Assembly (NCBI RefSeq): GCF_003346715.1
Contig: NZ_QQPQ01000026.1
Span: forward strand, 1 to 64,000
DNA from: Oceanispirochaeta sp. M1
GTDB taxonomy: Bacteria > Spirochaetota > Spirochaetia > DSM-2461
Direction of reading: 5' to 3'
DNA length: 64,000 nt
Shown here in pieces: positions 58,970 through 64,000 of this stretch (positions are counted from its first letter, which is position 1; each line of letters starts with the position of its first letter). The notes beneath the pieces are model-generated. The model was not told where the DNA came from. It saw only the letters and a program-made list of their open reading frames with translations, and made no database searches. A program made the translations under genes and the position numbers.

Positions 58970-61681
58970 CTGAAGTTACAAGCCCGTCTCATGCTTGCTA
59001 TTATTCCTGTACTGGTCGTTCTTTTTAGTATAAGTACTCTGACCACCAGTCTTATTTCAGCCTCGGTGATGAAAAAACAAGCTCGTGAGCATGCACAGCA
59101 TTTAAGCAGGAATTATTCTGAACAATTAAACTCCCGGCTTCTGCAGAATAAGAAGATCTCAGAGGATCTGGGCAGTGCAGTCTTGACTTCTATAAATATT
59201 GAGACAACTCTCCAGTCATACAGCAAACGGTATCCTCAGTATGTTCAAATTGTATATACACCTCTTAACGGAAAAATCCTTGAGATGTCACCCTATAAAG
59301 AGGGAATCTTCAATCTGGATATAAGCGTGATGAAAGGGTGGCAGCAGGCTGTTTCTGAAAAACAATCTGTTCTGTCAGCGGCAGACCGGTATTTTGGGTA
59401 TAAAGGACTGGTTTTCTTTTCACCTGTAACTATTTCGTATGTGGATAACCAGGAAGCTTCTGTAGTCGGAGTTGTGGCTATTCTTCTCCCTCTCAACACT
59501 CTTTTTGCCGACATTACTGATATTCAGATGAATCAGGCAGGAGTTCCTTTTGTTATCGATCAGCTGGGGAAAATTCTGCATCACGACAATCAGGAATTGA
59601 TACTGACACAGGGTGAGGACAGCTTCGCTTCCACTCTTTCAGAAATCCTTAGACTGATGAGTGAACAGAAAACAGGATTTGCAACCTATTCAGAGGGAAA
59701 TGAAAAGCATTATATCTCTTTTTCACCCATTCCCCTTGCTAACTGGTCCATGGGTGTTCAAGGCAATTATTCTGATATCACTGATGAAATAGTGAAGATC
59801 ATTTTTATCAATTTTTTGATATTGTTTCTGGCTATACTTTCCGGAACAGTATTGCTTTATTTTATTGTTCATTCTGTTGTTCGTCCCATTGAAAATCTCA
59901 CTCTTATTGCAGATAAGATCGCCAGAGGAGACAGGACTGTTGTCAGTGGTATCCTATCGAATTCCGAGGTTGGGAAACTGTCGGCTGCGTTCGACTTCAT
60001 GCTTTCAGAACTGAGGGACTCACAGATGGAAATTGAACAAACAGTTGATCAGAGGACCATGGAACTTCAAAGGACAAATGATGAACTGGGACAGACCGTT
60101 GAAGAATTAAATGAGGCAAATATTACTCTTCTGTATACAAGAGACTCTCTGGAAACGCGTGTTAGAGAAAGGACTGCTGAGCTGGAAGAAACACATGATT
60201 ATATTGACAGCATAATCAATTCCATGCCCTCTGTTATTATCGGTGTCAATTCAGATGGAATAATCACTCAATGGAATAGGAAGGCCGAAAGCGTATACAA
60301 GAAGTTTTCCAATGATGTTCTTGGTAAGCCTTTTGATCTGGTTCTTCCTGAATTTGTAAAAGATTATGATATTGTTCAGAGTGCAGTGGATTCCCGAATG
60401 GAGCAGCAGCTGCACAGAAGAGTCCGTCAGGAGAACTATAGAAGCTATTATGATGATATTACTGTATTTCCTCTAATATCCAATGATGTGAATGGAGTTG
60501 TAATTAGAATTGATGATGTTACGGAAAATGTAACACTTGAACAATCACTTCGTCAAAGCCATAAAATGGATGCCATCGGTCAGATGGCCGGCGGGATTGC
60601 ACATGATTTTAATAATATGCTCAGTGGAATTCTTGGTGGAGCCGAGCTCTTAAAATCCTATGTAGATGAAAATGAAACTACGGGTAAATATCTTTCACTA
60701 ATTATTGAATCTGCCAGGCGAGCTTCTGATCTGACCGGTAATCTACTCATGTTTTCCCGTCAGGATGCTATAGATATGGCTCCTGTTGATCTTAATACTG
60801 CAATACAGGGTGCTGTTTCTCTATTGGAGCACAGCCTTGATAAAAACATAAATATAAAAACTCAGCTTTTCGCAGAGTCTTCTATAATCAATGGAAATCT
60901 TACACAGCTTCAGAATATCTTTCTCAATATCGGTTTAAACGCTTCTCATGCTATGCCCGAAGGAGGAGATCTCGAATTTAATAGTTCTCTTGCTGAACTG
61001 GATGCTTCTTATTGCGATAAATCACCATTTGACCTTAATCCTGGATTATTCTTGGAAGTCAACATAAGGGATACTGGTTCAGGAATGCCTCCTGATCAGC
61101 TGGAGAGGATCTTTGAACCCTTTTATACAACCAAGAAGATGGAGGATGGGACAGGTCTCGGTCTGGCAGCAGTATATGGGACAGTTCAACAGCATAAGGG
61201 AGTTATCACTGTAGTTAGTGAAACCGGAAAGGGTAGTACATTCAGTCTCTACTTTCCTCTTTCTATAGGCACACTCATCAGGAATACTGATCAGGATTCT
61301 GTTCTCAGAGGAGAAGGATGCATTCTCGTAGTGGATGATGAGTCAGTTCTTCGGGAAACGTACGAAGCCCATTTAATTGCTTTGGGATATGAGGTCATAC
61401 TAGCGGAAAATGGACGTGAGGGACTTGAAATCTACGGGCGGGAGCAGAAGCACATTGATCTTGTCATTCTGGACATGATTATGCCCGAAATGAACGGTCT
61501 GGACTCCTTTCTCGGTATGAAAGAGATTGATCCGGAAATAAAGGCTATTTTAATCTCCGGATACTCCAACGAATATAAAAAGAGTGATTTTCTTACCAGG
61601 GGATTTCTGGACTATCTTCAGAAACCGGTGGAGATTCATGAATTGAGCCGAGCTATTGCAGATTGTCTGAAACAGGAATGA
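58970..61681 (+). CDS. Hybrid sensor histidine kinase (Cache-HAMP-PAS-kinase-receiver)
   Basis: About 903 residues. An N-terminal membrane segment is followed by a periplasmic Cache-like sensor (to about 270), a second membrane segment, HAMP, a coiled coil, PAS (SIINSMPSVIIGVNSDGIITQWNRKAE), the kinase core with His in GGIAHDFNN (residue 538 from the ATG at 58991), HATPase boxes including DGTGLGLA, and a receiver with Asp828 in VILDMIMPEMNG. No output domain follows. The ATG at 58991 has no ribosome site; CTG at 58970 has GGAG nine bases upstream and adds LKLQARL, a typical positive N-terminus, so I favour CTG. It is divergent from the solute-binding gene. Confidence 0.9.
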   Translation: MKLQARLMLAIIPVLVVLFSISTLTTSLISASVMKKQAREHAQHLSRNYSEQLNSRLLQNKKISEDLGSAVLTSINIETTLQSYSKRYPQYVQIVYTPLNGKILEMSPYKEGIFNLDISVMKGWQQAVSEKQSVLSAADRYFGYKGLVFFSPVTISYVDNQEASVVGVVAILLPLNTLFADITDIQMNQAGVPFVIDQLGKILHHDNQELILTQGEDSFASTLSEILRLMSEQKTGFATYSEGNEKHYISFSPIPLANWSMGVQGNYSDITDEIVKIIFINFLILFLAILSGTVLLYFIVHSVVRPIENLTLIADKIARGDRTVVSGILSNSEVGKLSAAFDFMLSELRDSQMEIEQTVDQRTMELQRTNDELGQTVEELNEANITLLYTRDSLETRVRERTAELEETHDYIDSIINSMPSVIIGVNSDGIITQWNRKAESVYKKFSNDVLGKPFDLVLPEFVKDYDIVQSAVDSRMEQQLHRRVRQENYRSYYDDITVFPLISNDVNGVVIRIDDVTENVTLEQSLRQSHKMDAIGQMAGGIAHDFNNMLSGILGGAELLKSYVDENETTGKYLSLIIESARRASDLTGNLLMFSRQDAIDMAPVDLNTAIQGAVSLLEHSLDKNINIKTQLFAESSIINGNLTQLQNIFLNIGLNASHAMPEGGDLEFNSSLAELDASYCDKSPFDLNPGLFLEVNIRDTGSGMPPDQLERIFEPFYTTKKMEDGTGLGLAAVYGTVQQHKGVITVVSETGKGSTFSLYFPLSIGTLIRNTDQDSVLRGEGCILVVDDESVLRETYEAHLIALGYEVILAENGREGLEIYGREQKHIDLVILDMIMPEMNGLDSFLGMKEIDPEIKAILISGYSNEYKKSDFLTRGFLDYLQKPVEIHELSRAIADCLKQE

Positions 61682-61687
61682 TCTCTG

Positions 61688-61813
61688 TCAAACCAGAGGA
61701 AGTTTTATCTTAAAGGTAGTATTTTCACCGGGAGTACTGCTGAAGGTGAGAACTCCATTGTGGGCTTCCATTATATGTTGGCAGATTGAGAGTCCGACAG
61801 ACTCCCAGGGCAT
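61688..61813 (-). pseudogene. Decayed C-terminal remnant of a histidine kinase
   Basis: The minus frame from 61813 to a TGA at 61688 reads MPWESVGLSICQHIMEAHNG, then VLTFSSTPGENTTFKIKLPLV and stop. That is the last third of a HATPase domain: G2-like box (normally GTGLGLSIC, here ESVGLSIC), the GVLTFSSTPGENTTFKI strand pair and LPL end. Upstream the frame stays open to about 61873 but carries no recognisable kinase sequence and no N-terminus. The glycines of the G2 box are lost, so it is a relic and not a working enzyme. It is antisense to neither neighbour. Confidence 0.75.
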
Positions 61814-61861
61814 TATAAAATGATTCTTTACAATTCTATTATTAGAACCTAATATTGTGAT

Positions 61862-62833
61862 GTGAATCGATTTTTAAAATATGCACCATATATATTTGCC
61901 TCAATTTTTAGTGTCGTTCTCATCTTATCTTTGAACATAATGTTGAAAAGCCCTTTTTTCTTTAGAGATAATTCTGGAAATCTTGAGGAAAAGACATACC
62001 ACTATGCCTTTTTTATTCCTGCATCAGACCATGCCTTTTTCAAGCAATTAAAAGAGGGGGCTCTGAGTGCTTCTTTATCCATAGATTGTTCCATCTCATT
62101 TCATGAATTGGACAAGGCTCCTTTGAGTTTGAAAATGGTTCCCTATTCCGGAGTAGACGGTATTGGAGTTTATGCTTATCAGGAAGATTCTGATACGTTG
62201 GCAAATCTCGCAGCTATTTCTGATGCAGGCATTCCCATTATTCAGATAGAGAATGAGATAGTCAGAGACGAAAAGACTTTTTTTATCGGTACGAACAACT
62301 TTGACTCGGGAAAGGCTATCGGAAAGCTGGCTCTCAAATCTAAGAAAGAAAAAATCAACCTTGCTCTGGTTTACAGCGAAAAAAATCCGGGACTGATGAC
62401 TGAGGCGAATCTGTTGGAATTGGGGTTAATTTCAACTCTCGGTTATCGCATCGCCAATATCCAGAAAGAGCAAACAACACTTAATCCGCTCGATGCAGAA
62501 GGGCTGGCTTATAGGCTGATCCGACAGGATCCGGCAATTGATGTCATTGTTCTGACAGATCCCAATGATACTCTTGTAACGGTTCAGGCTATTGTGGATA
62601 TGAATCTCGTCGGTGAGATCCAGGTCATAGGATTCGGAGATGATGAGAGGATTAAAGAGTATATAAATAAAGGGTTGGTTCTGGGAACCATCGTAAGAGA
62701 TCCCTTTCTAATAGGATACAGTGCTGTGTTGGCATTGCAGGATATAAATACAAACGGATATACATCTGCCTATGTCGATACGGGGATCAGTATCATTTCG
62801 GGAAATGAAGAGGGAAATGAATCAGGTGAGTAG
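61862..62833 (+). CDS. Membrane-anchored sugar-binding protein (XylFII-like)
   Basis: A 323-residue protein with an uncleaved-looking N-terminal membrane helix (YIFASIFSVVLILSLNIML) and no lipobox, followed by a periplasmic-binding-protein-1 fold of the LacI/ribose-binding type (HYAFFIPASDHAFFKQLKEGA, IPIIQIENEI, TNNFDSGKAIGKLA, VLTDPNDTLVTVQAI, VIGFGDDERI). The start is GTG at 61862. The following LytS-type kinase overlaps by 17 bases. This matches the XylFII-LytS type of sensor pair, in which a membrane-held sugar-binding protein activates a kinase. The sugar is unknown. Confidence 0.87.
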   Translation: MNRFLKYAPYIFASIFSVVLILSLNIMLKSPFFFRDNSGNLEEKTYHYAFFIPASDHAFFKQLKEGALSASLSIDCSISFHELDKAPLSLKMVPYSGVDGIGVYAYQEDSDTLANLAAISDAGIPIIQIENEIVRDEKTFFIGTNNFDSGKAIGKLALKSKKEKINLALVYSEKNPGLMTEANLLELGLISTLGYRIANIQKEQTTLNPLDAEGLAYRLIRQDPAIDVIVLTDPNDTLVTVQAIVDMNLVGEIQVIGFGDDERIKEYINKGLVLGTIVRDPFLIGYSAVLALQDINTNGYTSAYVDTGISIISGNEEGNESGE

Positions 62834-64000
62834 ACTCCGCACAAGCAATTCCCTCAAGGCAAAATTGCTCTATTATTTTGTTTTCTCCATGTCTTTCACC
62901 GTGATCTCTTTCGGCATAATTCTCACCTTGTCTCTCTCTCTGCAGGATATAGCCGATGAGCGCTTTGAAGATGAGCAATCCCTTCACATTCTGCAGGTAC
63001 AGCTGGATGAAATACAGGAACCAATCGAAAGTTATCTCGGTTTTTATTCTTCTTCATCCCTGGCTCAGCTCCTCTATGCTTCGGAAACAATTAAAGATAC
63101 TCTTCCCGATAAACGGGTTATCATCGATGATGAATCAGAATTATTGAAAAGGGATATCTACTTTCTCATAGATTCCTATCTGCTTCAGGTGAATCAGCTT
63201 ATTGAAATGAAGCGGGGCAGGAATGTTCCGGGATACACACAGGGCTTTGAAGATCTGTCCATCCTCTACAATTATATCACCGATAAAATCAACGAAGTCA
63301 GTCTGAAGGGTTTTAGAAGTCAATTGGGCGAATACCGGAGTTTTCTCGAACTGTTCCGGGCAATCCAGATGTATAGTCTCATTCTCATCGTGCTTATTAT
63401 GGCATTTGCCTTCTCCTTACTTATGAAAAATGTGAATACCATCTCATTTCCCATTCATCAACTCTCGCTGATGGCAGGGAAAATCTCCGATGGGGATTTT
63501 GATATGGAGGATGTCCAGTTTGACTCGGTTGATGAAATCAATCATGTAGCATCAGCTTTTAATGAAATGAAAAATAGCATCAGCCACTATATTAACGAAT
63601 TGAAAAAGCAGAAAGATATCGAGCAGCAGATCATGACTGAGAGAGTCCGGAACCTCAATATGGAGCAGCTTCTCAAGAGAATGGAACTATACACAATGCA
63701 GGCTCAAATGAATCCACATTTTCTCTTTAATACCATTAATACAGGGGTTCAGCTCGCCATTGTTGAAGAGGCAGAGAAAACAGCAGACTTTATGGAAAAT
63801 CTAGCTGCACTTTTCCGATATAACATTAGGGAAAAGAAGTTCTTTGTTCCATTGCGTCATGAATACGATGGGTTAATGTCCTATTTTAATATTCTGAAAA
63901 TCCGTTTCCCCAAAACCCTTCGCCTCGAATTGGATATCAACGAGGAACTGCTTGATGATTTCACTTGTCCCGCTATGGCGTTGCAGCCAATCGTAGAAAA
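62817..64000 (+). CDS. LytS/YesM-type sensor histidine kinase (partial, runs off the window)
   Basis: The frame is open from ATG 62817 (or GTG 62826) to the window end. It has a membrane segment near residues 18-40, a periplasmic domain of about 140 residues, a second membrane segment (IQMYSLILIVLIMAFAFSLLM), HAMP-like region (PIHQLSLMAGKISDGDF), a coiled coil and the His_kinase motif with the phospho-acceptor His in QAQMNPHFLFNTIN. The C-terminal ATPase domain lies beyond 64000. It overlaps the sugar-binding gene by 17 bases; AGAGGG is just upstream. An AraC-type response regulator usually follows such kinases and may lie outside the window. Confidence 0.9.
   Translation, partial: MNQVSRLRTSNSLKAKLLYYFVFSMSFTVISFGIILTLSLSLQDIADERFEDEQSLHILQVQLDEIQEPIESYLGFYSSSSLAQLLYASETIKDTLPDKRVIIDDESELLKRDIYFLIDSYLLQVNQLIEMKRGRNVPGYTQGFEDLSILYNYITDKINEVSLKGFRSQLGEYRSFLELFRAIQMYSLILIVLIMAFAFSLLMKNVNTISFPIHQLSLMAGKISDGDFDMEDVQFDSVDEINHVASAFNEMKNSISHYINELKKQKDIEQQIMTERVRNLNMEQLLKRMELYTMQAQMNPHFLFNTINTGVQLAIVEEAEKTADFMENLAALFRYNIREKKFFVPLRHEYDGLMSYFNILKIRFPKTLRLELDINEELLDDFTCPAMALQPIVE

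Noticed and set aside
1-64000. tRNA, rRNA, riboswitch, insertion sequence or prophage
   Set aside because: Reading the intergenic gaps I saw no cloverleaf, transposase, terminal repeats or known riboswitch core; a covariance-model search would be the decisive check.

Overview
The window reads as chromosomal DNA of a free-living, obligately anaerobic or oxygen-sensitive spirochaete. This rests on the mix of genes: rubrerythrin, desulfoferrodoxin, rubredoxin and hybrid cluster protein for anaerobic oxygen and nitrosative defence; a double-membrane envelope with porins, a maltoporin-like barrel and an Omp85-like protein; many short lipoproteins with spirochaete-style lipoboxes; and abundant two-component and FecR-domain proteins. 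It is an inference from gene content, not a phylogenetic placement. Base composition looks even and moderate. I see no rRNA, tRNA, CRISPR array, prophage or insertion sequence.

Layout. 1-1.5 kb: rubrerythrin (damaged 5' end), desulfoferrodoxin and rubredoxin. 1.5-7.5 kb: methyltransferase, aroC-aroK, a small orphan gene, engB, an AI-2E-type permease, a HAD phosphatase and a lipoprotein. 7.6-11.9 kb: a major porin, an OmpR/histidine-kinase pair and a small beta-barrel protein. 12-24.9 kb: housekeeping genes (trpS, rdgB, pepF, serS, hslO) with a sigma-factor-like protein, a FecR lipoprotein and a tightly packed run of diguanylate cyclase, NeuB-like synthase, phosphohexomutase and HAD nucleotidase. 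24.9-29.2 kb: HtrA-like lipoprotein protease, Omp85-like protein, lipB-lipA. 29.2-31.8 kb: a phage-shock locus, with pspF divergent from pspA-pspB-pspC behind an almost ideal sigma-54 promoter. 31.9-33.5 kb: an IclR regulator, then about 900 bases that hold three very small minus-strand genes with their own ribosome sites, promoter and terminators, one of them frameshifted. 33.5-44.4 kb: arfB, phosphoesterase, ZIP metal transporter, pentapeptide protein, SlyD, a TM1266-like regulator fused by overlap to ilvD, mgsA with a Crp/Fnr regulator, a LamB-like porin, and hcp with a palindromic Crp/Fnr-type site upstream. 44.6-48 kb: PHP phosphatase, purU, murD.

48-64 kb: a FecR-domain membrane protein facing a degenerate-kinase-like membrane protein; a five-gene unit that joins a membrane protein, a macrodomain, a short RqcH, Memo and AMMECR1; a very large TolB-like/NHL-repeat protein; and a sensory region. 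The sensory region has a family-3 solute-binding lipoprotein divergent from a hybrid histidine kinase, the decayed tail of another histidine kinase on the opposite strand, and a membrane-anchored sugar-binding protein overlapping a LytS-type kinase (cut by the window end), an arrangement like XylFII-LytS.

The best candidates for something new are the small-gene cluster at 32.7-33.5 kb, the RqcH/macrodomain/Memo/AMMECR1 unit, the sigma-like protein at 13.1 kb and the pseudokinase-like protein at 49 kb. None can be proven from sequence reading alone. Two apparent frameshifts (about 130 and about 33030) could be real decay or sequencing errors.
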